64,000 bases of DNA from Thermaerobacillus caldiproteolyticus (GTDB lineage Bacteria > Bacillota > Bacilli > Bacillales > Anoxybacillaceae), in the NCBI RefSeq assembly GCF_013761245.1, contig NZ_JACDUT010000001.1:124001-188000 (forward strand), read 5' to 3'. The notes beneath the pieces are model-generated. The model was not told where the DNA came from. It did no database searches and worked only from the letters and a program-made list of their open reading frames with translations. Shown in pieces: positions 38,358-47,904 of the stretch. How positions within the stretch are numbered: the first letter of the stretch is position 1; every line of letters starts with the position of its first letter. The position numbers and the translations under genes were made by a program.

Positions 38358-38963
38358 CTATTCCCTCCCCTCAATTTGTACAGCGATTTTTTCTTCGTTC
38401 ACTCCCCATTTTGCTGCGAAAAACGAAGCGATCTCTTTTTTGCGTGCTTCATCATGAGATGATTGATTGAGCGGCTTGGAAGCGTCGATGACAACAGGAT
38501 GAACTATTTCTTGCTCATTCTGTTCACTTAACGTTACTTCAATGGTTTTAATATCATCAGGAATTTTCAGCTGTTCTTTTTCATTTGTTTGGAACGAAAT
38601 GTTTTGTACCATCAATCCATAATCCTTCATCAACTCCTCGGCTACTTGTTTTTTCATCTGGACAGCCATTTGTTCTAAAATATATGCACGTTGCGAGGCT
38701 TGTATTTCTTTTTTCTTCATTTCAAATTCATTTTTCATCGTCTCTTGTTGATTGCTTCCTTCCATATGAATAGTAGCAAGAAGACGATCGACATCAATCG
38801 AAAAAAGCTGCAAAAGAGGGGATAGCATAAGTAGAATTAATATTAACCCGATGACCATTTTTACATATTTTTGAAAATTTGTAGCCGGAAGCAATAAGTC
38901 GATAATCATTGCAAATAAAATGAAGATAATAATATTAGTCACCCATTCGATAATAAGCTGCAT
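38358..38963 (-). CDS. spoIIIAF: Stage III sporulation protein AF
   Basis: Membrane component of the channel complex. 201 residues with two N-terminal helices (IIIFILFAMIIDLLLPA, MVIGLILILLMLSPLLQL), a coiled-coil-prone middle (about 75-115) and a small soluble C-terminal domain. Spaced 5 bp from spoIIIAG and 13 bp from spoIIIAE. Confidence 0.95.
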   Translation of the reverse strand: MQLIIEWVTNIIIFILFAMIIDLLLPATNFQKYVKMVIGLILILLMLSPLLQLFSIDVDRLLATIHMEGSNQQETMKNEFEMKKKEIQASQRAYILEQMAVQMKKQVAEELMKDYGLMVQNISFQTNEKEQLKIPDDIKTIEVTLSEQNEQEIVHPVVIDASKPLNQSSHDEARKKEIASFFAAKWGVNEEKIAVQIEGRE

Positions 38964-38976
38964 GTCCTCCCCTCCT

Positions 38977-40152
38977 CTATCGCACCATCATTGTGATATT
39001 TCCTGCGGTAATGATGATGGTTAAACTTAAGAAAAACATGAGCGATACAATCGCCAATGAGGCAAAAATATACGTAATGCTTTTGCTGATAATACTTAAA
39101 CACGAAATAACTGGACCACCGCCAAGCGGTTGTAATACAGCAGCAGAAAGCTTATAAATAAATGCAATGATGAAAATTTTCAAAGCAGGAAACGCCGCAA
39201 TAATCAGTAAAATGGCAACACCGACAATGCCCACTGTATTTTTCAGTAACATTGATGCTGTCACGACAGTATCTGTCGCATCAGTAAACATTTTCCCAAC
39301 AACCGGAACGAAATTACCAGTCACAAACTTGGCTGTCCGTAAAGCAATTCCGTCAGCAACTGCTGATGTCGTTCCTTTGACAGACATAACACCAAGAAAA
39401 ATGGTTAAGATTACGCCAAGCGTCCCCATCGCTACTTTCGTAAATAAATCGGCAAGTTGTGTCACTTTATAATGTTCACTCATCGTGCTGACGATGCTTA
39501 ATAAAGCGGCGAGGAATAAAAGAGGTAACGTTACATATTCAACAACCATGCCCGTTGTATTCATTAAAAACAGGATGATCGGATGGAAAAACGCCGCGGA
39601 TATGAGCCCCCCGGAAGACGCTAACAACGCCAACAAGAGAGGGATAAGAGCAATCATAAAATGGCTCATGGTTTGAATCGCCTCAAGCGCATAATTCATC
39701 GCTAATCGGAAACTGTTTAAAGCGATGATGATCAGTACCATGTAGACAACAGCATAAGCAACTTTACTTACTGATTGTTGTTCAAACGCATTTTGTAGCG
39801 ACTGCAAAAACATGCTAAAGACAGTAAGTAAAATGAGGGTGCCGAGAAGCTTTCCATTTGTTTGTAATTCATAAAAAATAAACTTCAGAAAAGCAACGAG
39901 CCACTCTTTTAACGACAATTCCTTCTCTCCATTTAGAAATTGCACGAATGACCCTTTTTGGCTTTCTGGTAAAAATCCGCCGTATTTTGTCACAATATCA
40001 TCCCAATATTGCCGAATTTCATCAATCCCAAGCGCGTCAATTTGCTTTTGCATGAGCTGCTCATTCGGGGGAGAAGCTTGTACAATCAGCGGCGATAAAA
40101 AAAAGAAACAAGCAAACGCAACAGTATAGACTGAAGCAAATTTTCCTTTCAA
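38977..40152 (-). CDS. spoIIIAE: Stage III sporulation protein AE
   Basis: Polytopic membrane protein of the channel, proposed to act as a transporter part. 391 residues with a cleavable-type signal (VYTVAFACFFFLSPLIVQAS), a short extracellular part and about seven membrane helices including a glycine-rich AVLQPLGGGPVISCLSII. Full length for the family. Confidence 0.95.
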   Translation of the reverse strand: MKGKFASVYTVAFACFFFLSPLIVQASPPNEQLMQKQIDALGIDEIRQYWDDIVTKYGGFLPESQKGSFVQFLNGEKELSLKEWLVAFLKFIFYELQTNGKLLGTLILLTVFSMFLQSLQNAFEQQSVSKVAYAVVYMVLIIIALNSFRLAMNYALEAIQTMSHFMIALIPLLLALLASSGGLISAAFFHPIILFLMNTTGMVVEYVTLPLLFLAALLSIVSTMSEHYKVTQLADLFTKVAMGTLGVILTIFLGVMSVKGTTSAVADGIALRTAKFVTGNFVPVVGKMFTDATDTVVTASMLLKNTVGIVGVAILLIIAAFPALKIFIIAFIYKLSAAVLQPLGGGPVISCLSIISKSITYIFASLAIVSLMFFLSLTIIITAGNITMMVR

Positions 40153-40172
40153 TCCATCACCCCCTTTAAGCG

Positions 40173-40565
40173 TTATGTGGAAGGGATTAACCCGATGACT
40201 GTTTCGATAATTGCAGTTAAAATCGGAATAGCCATCGCTAAAATTAAAATTTTTCCGCCGAGTTCAATTTTCGAAGCAATCGCTCCTTGACCAGCGTCTT
40301 TGGAAATTTGTGCGGCAAATTCAGCGATATAAGCAATCCCAATAATTTTTAAAATCGTTTCGAAATACACCATATTTACTTTTGTATCATTCGCCATTTT
40401 TTGTAACATATGAAGAATGTCACTAATTTTATCGACTAAGAAAAGAAAAATGACGCAACCAACGAAAACAGTTAGTAAAAAAGCGACACTCGATTTATGT
40501 TCGTTTAATAAAATCACTAAAAATGTTGCGATGAGTCCTAATCCGACAATTTGTAAAATTTCAAT
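40173..40565 (-). CDS. spoIIIAD: Stage III sporulation protein AD, probable ATT start
   Basis: A 130-residue membrane protein with four helices. The conserved end is IAYIAEFAAQISKDAGQG followed by ASKIELGGKILIL. The conventional start at 40517 (GTG) would cut off the first helix. The frame extends upstream to EILQIVGLGLIATFL, which matches the family N-terminus (B. subtilis: IDIVQIVGLGLIATFL). The only codon correctly placed (seven bases) behind AGGAGGG is ATT at 40565; no ATG, GTG or TTG is in frame there. ATT is a rare but accepted start. 12 bp after spoIIIAC. Confidence 0.9.
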   Translation of the reverse strand: MEILQIVGLGLIATFLVILLNEHKSSVAFLLTVFVGCVIFLFLVDKISDILHMLQKMANDTKVNMVYFETILKIIGIAYIAEFAAQISKDAGQGAIASKIELGGKILILAMAIPILTAIIETVIGLIPST

Positions 40566-40577
40566 CGTGGCTCCCTC

Positions 40578-40784
40578 CTAACTTTGAAACAAAAATACGT
40601 CTTTAATTTTTTGAAACAAATCGCTAACAATGGATGCCACCATAAATAAAATGTAAATAAATCCAAGAAGAGTTACCCATTGGGCGTATTCTTTTTTTCC
40701 CATTTGGTCAAGCACCGTATGCAAAAATGCAACAACGATTCCAACCCCAGCAATTTTAAAAATGATATCAACATCAATGCCCAT
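40578..40784 (-). CDS. spoIIIAC: Stage III sporulation protein AC
   Basis: A 68-residue protein with two membrane helices (IIFKIAGVGIVVAFLHTVL and VTLLGFIYILFMVAS) and the conserved QMGKKEYAQ between them. Usual length for AC, a small core membrane subunit of the channel. Confidence 0.95.
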   Translation of the reverse strand: MGIDVDIIFKIAGVGIVVAFLHTVLDQMGKKEYAQWVTLLGFIYILFMVASIVSDLFQKIKDVFLFQS

Positions 40785-40802
40785 GTTCGCTTTGCCTCCT
40801 GT

Positions 40803-41315
40803 TTACATCAGTAAAATAATGAGCAGTAGCCCCGTCAGTACCCCTAGACTTTTCGCCATTTTTTCATAGCGTGCTTTCTTTTCCAGCGCATCTTGTTCCT
40901 CACGTTCAAGATGGACAAGCGCTAATGCAATCTGCTTTTGTTGTGCGATTCGGTCGTATTGCCCTAATGTTTCGCCAAATTGCTTCATAATTTCAAATTC
41001 ACCCTGTTTTAAAGCCGTTGATTTCCACACCTCTTTTAAGCTTTGTTCCCATGCTTCCTTGACACTCGCTTCTCCCATTTGAAGATTTGCGGCAAACTCG
41101 TCAAATAATCGAGATAGCGGCAGGGTAAGCTGTTTCGCTATATGAGAAGCTGCCTCCACTAAAGGAGTATGACCATACATAATTTCTGCTTCTAATGATT
41201 GAAGAGCAGCTTTTAATTGCCGTAATTGCAGAGGACGCTCGCTTAAAAAACGTGATGCTTCAAAACCTGTCCACGTTGTTGCCAATAAAATGAGGCACGC
41301 TCCAACGAGTTTCAT
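40803..41315 (-). CDS. spoIIIAB: Stage III sporulation protein AB
   Basis: A 170-residue protein resembling type II secretion F proteins. Membrane helices lie at both ends (LVGACLILLATTWTGF and LGVLTGLLLIILLM), with a cytoplasmic helical bundle between. The start overlaps spoIIIAA by 4 bp (ATGA), so it is translationally coupled to the ATPase. Confidence 0.95.
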   Translation of the reverse strand: MKLVGACLILLATTWTGFEASRFLSERPLQLRQLKAALQSLEAEIMYGHTPLVEAASHIAKQLTLPLSRLFDEFAANLQMGEASVKEAWEQSLKEVWKSTALKQGEFEIMKQFGETLGQYDRIAQQKQIALALVHLEREEQDALEKKARYEKMAKSLGVLTGLLLIILLM

Positions 41316-42238
41316 CGCCCCACCCCCATTCGTTCATACAATACCGTTCCTGTTTGATTGAGGATGCGCCGAATCGTTCCCGGACCATGTTCATTCGTTA
41401 ATTCAACAAACCGTTCAAATACGTTTTGCTCAATAATAGACCGCAATGTCGGACGTTGGGAAACATCATTCCATTCTCTCCCGTGCACAGTCGTACAGAT
41501 GCATACTCCTGCATGAACAGCTTCTAAAACCGCCTCGCTATCTTCAGCACGACCGATTTCATCGACAATGATCACATCTGGGCTCATCGAACGAATCATC
41601 ATCATCATTCCTTCTGCCTTTGGACACGCATCGAGCACATCGACACGGTCTCCTAGATCAAATTGCGGAATTCCTTTAACACACCCAGCAATTTCCGAAC
41701 GTTCATCAACGATGCTAACTTTCTTGGAAGGAATGTTCCGTTCTGTCACACCTTTGCTCATCATTCGAGCTAAATCACGGAGCAGCGTTGTTTTTCCGGT
41801 TTGTGGTGAGCCGATAATCATCGTATTGCACCAGCGTCCATCATAAAGATATGGAAGAAGCGGAGAGGCCACACCTATTTTTTGTTTGGCAATCCGAATA
41901 TTAAAAGAAGTAACATGACGAATGGCTTTCACATTTCCTCCATCAGTAATGACTTTTCCAGCTAGTCCAACACGATGTCCTCCTTGGATCGTAATAAATC
42001 CTCGTTTGAGTTCTTCTTCTATCGCATAAATGGAATATTGACTCAATTTATTTAACAGATGAATGCCATCTTCCGCCGTCACGCGATACGGAAGAAAATG
42101 AGCTTTTCCTTTCTCCAGCACTTCTAAAGGCCGTTGAATCCGAACGCGAATCTCTTCTATGTGCTCACACATCGAAGGAGGTAATTGTTGAAGTGTAGAC
42201 GCTATAGATTTCGGCAACACCTCGAATATCCCTTGCAC
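41312..42238 (-). CDS. spoIIIAA: Stage III sporulation protein AA (channel ATPase)
   Basis: An AAA/secretion-type ATPase that energises the SpoIIIA channel. 308 residues with Walker A IGSPQTGKTTLLRDLARM, Walker B DVIIVDEIGR and the Arg/His segment CTTVHGRE. The GTG at 42238 is preferred because AAGGAGG lies eight bases upstream and the resulting length fits the family (307 in B. subtilis); the open frame to 42289 includes the promoter region. Confidence 0.94.
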   Translation of the reverse strand: MQGIFEVLPKSIASTLQQLPPSMCEHIEEIRVRIQRPLEVLEKGKAHFLPYRVTAEDGIHLLNKLSQYSIYAIEEELKRGFITIQGGHRVGLAGKVITDGGNVKAIRHVTSFNIRIAKQKIGVASPLLPYLYDGRWCNTMIIGSPQTGKTTLLRDLARMMSKGVTERNIPSKKVSIVDERSEIAGCVKGIPQFDLGDRVDVLDACPKAEGMMMMIRSMSPDVIIVDEIGRAEDSEAVLEAVHAGVCICTTVHGREWNDVSQRPTLRSIIEQNVFERFVELTNEHGPGTIRRILNQTGTVLYERMGVGR

Positions 42239-42272
42239 TTGCTCCTCCTCCTTACTCATTGGACTCGTTCCA

Positions 42273-42301
42273 TATTTATGGAACAGCATGATGAATTATG
42301 A
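42273..42301 (-). promoter_or_regulatory. Candidate sigma-E promoter of the spoIIIA operon
   Basis: On the minus strand TCATAATT, 13 bases, then CATAAATA, 35 bases before the start codon. The -35 fits the sigma-E consensus; the -10 (CATACANT) fits partly. B. subtilis spoIIIA is transcribed by sigma-E. A TTCCATAAATATGGAA palindrome overlaps. Confidence 0.4.
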
Positions 42302-42302
42302 C

Positions 42303-42584
42303 TCACTTATAAATCCCAAATAAAATAAGCGCAATCCCAAGGGCAATCCACAATAATTTAGAAAATGAAAGCTCGTCCGTCAACGAGAGAAGACCAATCG
42401 TCATCGTGGTGATAAAAATAACCGGACCGATGACAGCTAGCAACGCATTCACAGCCACTGCCTTTTTAACATCGTTAAGCGAAAGCATCACAAGAGCGGC
42501 TATCAATTCAATCGTTGCCGACAAAAGGCGTATCCCTGCCATCGTGAGAACGGCTGGTTCAATAATTAATAACCACCGCTTCAT
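42303..42584 (-). CDS. yqhV: YqhV membrane protein (DUF2619)
   Basis: A 93-residue protein with three predicted membrane helices (AVLTMAGIRLLSATIELIAA, AVAVNALLAVIGPVIFITT, LLWIALGIALILFGIY). The ATG at 42584 has AGGAGGAA upstream. Fixed neighbour of spoIIIAA and efp in Bacillus; role unknown. Confidence 0.9.
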   Translation of the reverse strand: MKRWLLIIEPAVLTMAGIRLLSATIELIAALVMLSLNDVKKAVAVNALLAVIGPVIFITTMTIGLLSLTDELSFSKLLWIALGIALILFGIYK

Positions 42585-42660
42585 AATTTCCTCCTGCATA
42601 CAAAAAAATGATTAGTACAAACGTATGCAGAAATAATGATTTTCAGAAGCAATTTATGCG

Positions 42661-42698
42661 GAAAAAATAAAAAGCTCCTTGCTAAAAAGCAAGGAGCT
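42661..42698 (-). terminator. Terminator of efp
   Basis: On the minus strand AGCTCCTTGC-TTTTTA-GCAAGGAGCT, then TTTTATTTTTT: perfect 10-bp stem, 12 bp after the efp stop. Confidence 0.93.
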
Positions 42699-42710
42699 GA
42701 AAGGGCTTAT

Positions 42711-43268
42711 TTACGCACGAGATACGTATGTGCCATCCGCTGTATTGATGATTAATGTATCGCCTTCGTTTACAAAGAATGGCACTTGAACGACAAGCCC
42801 AGTTTCTAATGTAGCTGGTTTGGAGCCTCCAGAAGCGGTGTCTCCTTTAATGCCAGGCTCTGTTTCAATAACTTTTAGCTCAACAGTGTTTGGAAGCTCG
42901 ACACCAATCGTTTCGCCTTGGTACATCATAATGAATACTTCCATGTTTTCTTTCAAGAATTTTAATTCATACTCGATTTGTTTGGAAGAAAGCTCAATTT
43001 GTTCATATGTTTCAGTGTCCATAAATACATGTTGGTCACCGTTTGCATATAAATATTGCATTTTTCGATTATCAATTTGCGCTCGGTTTACTTTTTCACC
43101 AGCGCGGAACGTTTTCTCTTGAATGGCACCTGTACGAAGGTTGCGAAGCTTCGAACGAACGAATGCTGCCCCTTTTCCAGGCTTGACGTGTTGGAACTCG
43201 ATGACACGCCAAATGTCACCATCCACTTCAATAGTTAAACCGGTACGAAAATCGTTTACTGAAATCAT
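42711..43268 (-). CDS. efp: Translation elongation factor P
   Basis: Rescues ribosomes stalled at consecutive prolines. 185 residues in three beta-barrel domains. The domain I loop [15 protein letters not shown] (29-43) carries the modifiable lysine at position 32; the C-terminus has TKPATLETG-like [19 protein letters not shown]. The start at 43268 ([10 protein letters not shown]) is fixed by AGGAGG ten bases upstream. Confidence 0.97.
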   Translation of the reverse strand: MISVNDFRTGLTIEVDGDIWRVIEFQHVKPGKGAAFVRSKLRNLRTGAIQEKTFRAGEKVNRAQIDNRKMQYLYANGDQHVFMDTETYEQIELSSKQIEYELKFLKENMEVFIMMYQGETIGVELPNTVELKVIETEPGIKGDTASGGSKPATLETGLVVQVPFFVNEGDTLIINTADGTYVSRA

Positions 43269-43295
43269 TGACCGATATCCTCCTACTTGCAAATA

Positions 43296-44357
43296 TTATA
43301 AAGTGATTAATTCTTTTGGCGAATGAGTCAGCGATTCATTACCATCCTTTGTGACAACAGTGTCGTCTTCAATGCGTACACCGCCAAGCCCTGCTATGTA
43401 AATGCCTGGTTCTACCGTCACGACCATTCCCGGTTCTAACACAACGTTGGAACGAGCAGATAATGCCGGTCCTTCATGCACTTCAAGCCCGATTCCGTGA
43501 CCGGTAGAGTGGCCAAAGTAATCTCCATAGCCTTGCTCGGTGATGTAATCACGGGTAAGCGCATCGGCCTCACGCCCTGTCATTCCCGGTTTGATGCCGG
43601 TCATGCCACGCAGCTGAGCTTGAAGCACAATATCGTAAATCTTTTTCAATTCATCACTTATCTCGCCAACCGCCACTGTTCTTGTAATATCAGAACAGTA
43701 TCCCTTGTAGTAAGCGCCAAAATCAAGCGTGACGAGTTCGCCTTTTTCAATGACTTTATCGGTTGCCACTCCGTGTGGTAATGCTGAACGATAGCCAGAT
43801 GCAACGATAATATCAAACGATGACGAAGTTGCCCCCTGTTTTCTCATGAAAAATTCTAATTCGTTCGCAACCTCGATTTCTGTAACACCAGGGCGAATAA
43901 AATGAAGAATATGTTGAAACGCTGCATCGGCAATTTCCGCCGCTTCCTTTAATATCTTAATCTCTGACTCGGACTTAATCAAGCGTAACTTTTCGATCAC
44001 ATGGGAAACAGGGACAAGCTCAGCTTGCACGTCTTTTTCGTATGCTTTAAACATAGCGTAAGAAAGATCTTCTTGTTCAAATCCAAGTTTTTGAATGTTG
44101 AGACGAGCCACTTGCTTCGCTACTTCTTCTATAATCAGACCTGTATGCTGTACAATTTCATAGCCTTCCACTTGCTTTGAAGCTTGTTCTACATAGCGGA
44201 AATCGGTAATAAAAACCGCGTTTGTTTTTCCGATGACTGCCACCCCTGCCGTGCCTGTAAAGCCCGTCATATAGCGACGATTGTATCCGTTTGTAATTAG
44301 CATTCCATCGATTCCGTACTCATCAAAATACGCGCGTAGTTTTTCTATTTTTTCCAC
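43296..44357 (-). CDS. yqhT: M24 family Xaa-Pro aminopeptidase (YqhT/PapA)
   Basis: Metallopeptidase that removes N-terminal residues before proline. 353 residues: a creatinase-type N-domain and a pita-bread catalytic domain. Metal ligands are visible in [19 protein letters not shown] (Asp, Asp), [17 protein letters not shown] (His), VTVEPGIYI (Glu) and [10 protein letters not shown] (Glu). It overlaps aroQ by 13 bp and precedes efp, as in Bacillus. The link between a prolyl-peptide peptidase and EF-P is suggestive only. Confidence 0.94.
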   Translation of the reverse strand: MEKIEKLRAYFDEYGIDGMLITNGYNRRYMTGFTGTAGVAVIGKTNAVFITDFRYVEQASKQVEGYEIVQHTGLIIEEVAKQVARLNIQKLGFEQEDLSYAMFKAYEKDVQAELVPVSHVIEKLRLIKSESEIKILKEAAEIADAAFQHILHFIRPGVTEIEVANELEFFMRKQGATSSSFDIIVASGYRSALPHGVATDKVIEKGELVTLDFGAYYKGYCSDITRTVAVGEISDELKKIYDIVLQAQLRGMTGIKPGMTGREADALTRDYITEQGYGDYFGHSTGHGIGLEVHEGPALSARSNVVLEPGMVVTVEPGIYIAGLGGVRIEDDTVVTKDGNESLTHSPKELITL

Positions 44358-44803
44358 GTTTCCGCTCTCCCTTCGATCTTTTCTAATAGTGCAAGTATCG
44401 CCAGCCGGTAGCCAGTGAAACCGAGACCGACAATTTGTCCAATCGTAACAGGCGCAATGACCGACACATGGCGAAACGGCTCGCGGGCGTGAATATTGGA
44501 AATATGTACTTCAATCACAGGGACATTGACACTAGCAATGGCATCCCTAATCGCATAACTATAATGAGTAAACGCACCAGCGTTAAGGATGATACCATCA
44601 TATTTGCCATCCGCGGCATGAATTTGTTCGATAATCGCTCCCTCATAGTTGCTTTGAAAACAAGTTAGCTCTGCTTTATGCTCCGCTGCAAAAGAAATTA
44701 ATTGTTGCTCTAGATCGTTTAATGTTTCACTTCCGTAAATCTGCGGCTCACGCTGGCCAAGACGATTTAAATTTGGCCCGTTAATGAGAAGAAAATGCGC
44801 CAT
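44345..44803 (-). CDS. aroQ: 3-dehydroquinate dehydratase, type II
   Basis: Third step of the shikimate pathway. 152 residues, dodecameric family. Motifs: [18 protein letters not shown] (6-23, with catalytic Arg and Tyr), [26 protein letters not shown]-type segment ([11 protein letters not shown]), [11 protein letters not shown] with catalytic His, and [20 protein letters not shown] lies upstream of the ATG at 44803; the longer reading adds 14 unrelated residues. Confidence 0.96.
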   Translation of the reverse strand: MAHFLLINGPNLNRLGQREPQIYGSETLNDLEQQLISFAAEHKAELTCFQSNYEGAIIEQIHAADGKYDGIILNAGAFTHYSYAIRDAIASVNVPVIEVHISNIHAREPFRHVSVIAPVTIGQIVGLGFTGYRLAILALLEKIEGRAETWKK

Positions 44804-44875
44804 TTTTGTAACCCCTTTAAGAAAATCGAAAGAATGTTTAAACAATCATATTTTACCATAAAGCACATCTCTTCA

Positions 44876-45397
44876 CTACTCATTTGTTGCTTGCATTTGC
44901 GTTTGACGATTCATTTCTTGCGCTTCAAATGAAATAGAATAACCGATAAATACACCATACAAAATATATAGGCAAATCGTCGTTACAATCGTATTTCGCT
45001 CTAATTCAGAAACCGGCTGTAGGTTAGGAAAAATGGGATTCAATACGTAAAACACAATAAACCATAACGCAACTCCATAGAAAATTCCGGCCCACATGCT
45101 TTTCATTTGTTTGAAAAAGGCATAATAAATGAATGCAACTAATATAGATATTAAGCCAATCAAAAAGATGGCGATGTAATTACCAAGCTTCCCATATTTC
45201 CAATCGCCAAGTGCCCACGGGTGCAAAATCATGTTCGGACTCAGTTCTGTAAAGTGAAAAAAATACGCTAAATATCCTAATGAGCTCCAAAACACACCAC
45301 CAACAAATCCAGTGATCATAACTTTCATTAATAATGACATCGGTTGTTCACGTTTATTTTGTTCAAGTTGGTGATGATTATCTTTTGTTTGTTCCAT
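44876..45397 (-). CDS. yqhR: YqhR membrane protein
   Basis: A 173-residue protein with a polar, glutamine-rich N-terminus and four membrane helices (VMITGFVGGVFWSSLGYLAYF, YIAIFLIGLISILVAFIYYAF, WAGIFYGVALWFIVFYVL, TICLYILYGVFIGYSISF). Lies between yqhQ (divergent) and aroQ as in B. subtilis. Unknown function. Confidence 0.9.
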   Translation of the reverse strand: MEQTKDNHHQLEQNKREQPMSLLMKVMITGFVGGVFWSSLGYLAYFFHFTELSPNMILHPWALGDWKYGKLGNYIAIFLIGLISILVAFIYYAFFKQMKSMWAGIFYGVALWFIVFYVLNPIFPNLQPVSELERNTIVTTICLYILYGVFIGYSISFEAQEMNRQTQMQATNE

Positions 45398-45583
45398 TTG
45401 TGCTTGACACCTCCTTTTTTAGTATGACCTGACACACATCAACTCATGAATAAATAAAAAAATCATGACAACATGTCTAGACGTTTCATTTTTTGGAAAT
45501 GATAATCATAGCATCAACCTAGAGGTTTCCAGCGATTTCTTGTAGAATAGAATCATAAATATAGAAATAGGTTGGTGTAAACG

Positions 45584-46531
45584 ATGGAGAAATTGACAAA
45601 ACCGATATATGGCGGCCAAGCGGTTGTAGAAGGTGTGATGTTTGCGGGCAAAAAATATTCCGTCACCGCGATTCGCCGAAAAGACCAGACAATCGAATAT
45701 TTTCACTTGCCTCGTCAAACGAACTCAACCTTATCATTTCTCAAAAAGATTCCGTTTATCCGCGGGATTATTGCGATTTTGGAAGCGAGCGCAAACGGGG
45801 CAAAACATTTGCAATTTGCTAGTGAGCGCTACGATCTTGATCCGAAAGACGATCAAGCGCTGACAGAGACGAAGACCGAATCATCCAAGCTGTCTCTTGT
45901 TTTTGGTGTAGCCATTGTTGGGGTCTTATCGTTTCTATTCGGAAAGTTTCTTTTTACCGTTATCCCTGTATTCTTGGCTGCATTTACCAAGCCGCTTTTT
46001 CCGTCAAAAATAGCACAAATTTTAGTAGAGGGAACATTTAAACTATTATTGCTTCTTGCATACATTTACTTTATTTCTCTTACTCCGCTTGTGAAACGAG
46101 TCTTTCAATATCATGGAGCGGAACATAAAGTGATTAACGCGTTCGAAAGTTGTCAGCCGCTCACCGTCGAAAACGTGCAACAGGCATCACGACTTCATTA
46201 CCGTTGCGGTAGCAGCTTTATTTTATTCACTGTGATCGTCGGTGTATTCGTTTATATGGCTGTGCCAACGGATCCGCTTTGGCTAAGAGTGGTAGACCGT
46301 CTTGCGTTAATTCCAGTTGTGCTTGGTATCTCTTTTGAAGTGTTACAGTTTACGAATAAATTAAGAGATATTCCGATTTTACGTTGGCTTGGATATCCTG
46401 GCTTATGGTTACAGCTATTAACGACAAAAGAACCGAGCGATGACCAAGTCGAAGTAGCGATCGCATCTTTTCAAGAGCTACTTCGTTTAGAAGAAAACGG
46501 CGAAAGCGAGAGAACAGAGGCGATTCGGTAA
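45584..46531 (+). CDS. yqhQ: YqhQ membrane protein (DUF1385)
   Basis: A 315-residue membrane protein. It begins with the conserved GGQAVVEGVMF (9-19), then has several helices, with YHGAEHKVINAFE (about 180) and HYRCGSSFIL as family hallmarks rich in possible metal-binding His/Cys. Divergent from yqhR and 25 bp ahead of yqhP, its likely operon partner. Biochemical role not established. Confidence 0.92.
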   Translation: MEKLTKPIYGGQAVVEGVMFAGKKYSVTAIRRKDQTIEYFHLPRQTNSTLSFLKKIPFIRGIIAILEASANGAKHLQFASERYDLDPKDDQALTETKTESSKLSLVFGVAIVGVLSFLFGKFLFTVIPVFLAAFTKPLFPSKIAQILVEGTFKLLLLLAYIYFISLTPLVKRVFQYHGAEHKVINAFESCQPLTVENVQQASRLHYRCGSSFILFTVIVGVFVYMAVPTDPLWLRVVDRLALIPVVLGISFEVLQFTNKLRDIPILRWLGYPGLWLQLLTTKEPSDDQVEVAIASFQELLRLEENGESERTEAIR

Positions 46532-46556
46532 AGATTACTTGAAGGAGGTGCACAAA

Positions 46557-46904
46557 TTGCGTCGCCGCACGATCCATCCATTTGCTGCGCTTATTCTTTT
46601 TTTAGGAGCTTTTGGCTTTGTGTACGTCCTATGGGAACATCCAGCTACACTGTTTCGGAGAATCCTCTTTATCAGTTTCGCAATAGTCGCCATTTATGCG
46701 TTATATCAATTACTTTACAAACGCCGTATGAACAAAGAACACACTTCTTACTTAAAAGCGGTCCATCAATCGAAAAAATTACATCCTGACCATAGACGAA
46801 AAACACAACTGAAAGCGAAACGACTATCAAAAAAACGGACAACGACGCATTTGACAGTCATCGAAGGAAAAAAAGGAAAAAAAAAGAATCGAGCCTTATT
46901 TTAG
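46557..46904 (+). CDS. yqhP: YqhP (SA1362 family) protein
   Basis: A 115-residue protein with two membrane helices near the N-terminus (FAALILFLGAFGFVYVLW, ILFISFAIVAIYALYQLL) and a strongly basic tail that ends KKGKKKNRALF. The start is a TTG at 46557 with GAAGGAGGTG seven bases upstream. Same strand as yqhQ. Confidence 0.85.
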   Translation: MRRRTIHPFAALILFLGAFGFVYVLWEHPATLFRRILFISFAIVAIYALYQLLYKRRMNKEHTSYLKAVHQSKKLHPDHRRKTQLKAKRLSKKRTTTHLTVIEGKKGKKKNRALF

Positions 46905-46915
46905 CTTGATTCTTT
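46883..46915. terminator. Bidirectional terminator between yqhP and yqhO
   Basis: AAAGAATCGAGC (46883-46894) pairs with GCTTGATTCTTT (46904-46915) with one G.U; T-runs on both strands for the converging genes. Confidence 0.8.
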
Positions 46916-46921
46916 CTTTGT

Positions 46922-47809
46922 TTAATACGTCCATTTTCTTAAAAATTGTTCGGTTTTCGTTCTTCCATACTCTATTAAACGATCCCTCTCCTCTTTCGTA
47001 ATCACAAATTCTGTCGAAAGTAGATGCCGAACAGGAAGAAAAACGATATTTTTTTCATGGCGCCGCGAAATATAGCGGGCGTCATGAGCTTCTTTCATTG
47101 TCATAAATAACGCCTCGTACAATTCAATCGCGTTTCTAATTTTCTTTTTTGGTCGTTCATTCAGTTTCGCACTAAGTTGAATTCCTAGCACAGGCCTCTT
47201 TTTCATTTTCTTTTCTTCATCATCGAATAAAAAAAGAGGAAAATTGCTGAGCACTCCCCCATCGACAACAACATGTTTTCCTCTGCCTGTCTGCAATTTG
47301 ACTGGTTCAAAAAAATACGGAATGCTCACACTCATTCGTACCGCTTTCGCTACAGAAAACGTGCCTGGATCAATGCCGTATAATGGCAGGTCATCCGGCA
47401 AAATGAGAAGGCGCCCATTTGTCACATCCGAAGCAACGATATACAAGCAATCGCTTGGCAAATCAGCAAATGTTTTCACTCCTTGCGCTGCTAACACATC
47501 CTCCATCCATTGTTCTAATGCTTGCCCCTTATACAATCCCATTCGCCAATAAAGCAGCAACCATTTCATAAATGAAAACGGTGATACGAGTGTACGCTCA
47601 TCTAAAAAATGGCGCAGTTCTAATTCATCGATAAGATCGATCATTTGCCGGCTTGTATACCCAGCAGCAATAAGTGCTGCCACAATCGAACCAGCGCTTG
47701 TTCCCGCGAGCCGCTTGAACCGAAATCCCTTTGCCTCAATCGCCTCATACGCCCCAATGAGCGCAAATCCTTTCACTCCACCTCCGGAAAACACGATGTC
47801 AATCTCCAT
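46922..47809 (-). CDS. yqhO: Patatin-like phospholipase/esterase YqhO
   Basis: A 295-residue cytoplasmic serine hydrolase. The catalytic dyad is visible: nucleophile elbow GTSAGS (about 38-43, G-x-S-x-G) and DGG (about 178-180, DGGVLSNFP). The oxyanion loop is SGGGVKGFALIGA at residue 8. Natural substrate unknown. Confidence 0.92.
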   Translation of the reverse strand: MEIDIVFSGGGVKGFALIGAYEAIEAKGFRFKRLAGTSAGSIVAALIAAGYTSRQMIDLIDELELRHFLDERTLVSPFSFMKWLLLYWRMGLYKGQALEQWMEDVLAAQGVKTFADLPSDCLYIVASDVTNGRLLILPDDLPLYGIDPGTFSVAKAVRMSVSIPYFFEPVKLQTGRGKHVVVDGGVLSNFPLFLFDDEEKKMKKRPVLGIQLSAKLNERPKKKIRNAIELYEALFMTMKEAHDARYISRRHEKNIVFLPVRHLLSTEFVITKEERDRLIEYGRTKTEQFLRKWTY

Positions 47810-47881
47810 GTTGCTCTCCCTCCATTACCGTTCTTTTATATGTTTAAGAGGGAAGAGGCAAATTTAGTACGGAAAATAAAA

Positions 47882-47904
47882 AAGAGTAAGAACCTCTTAC
47901 TCTT
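47882..47904 (-). terminator. Terminator of mntR
   Basis: On the minus strand AAGAGTAAGA-GGT-TCTTACTCTT then TTTTATTTT; contains the mntR stop region. Confidence 0.85.
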
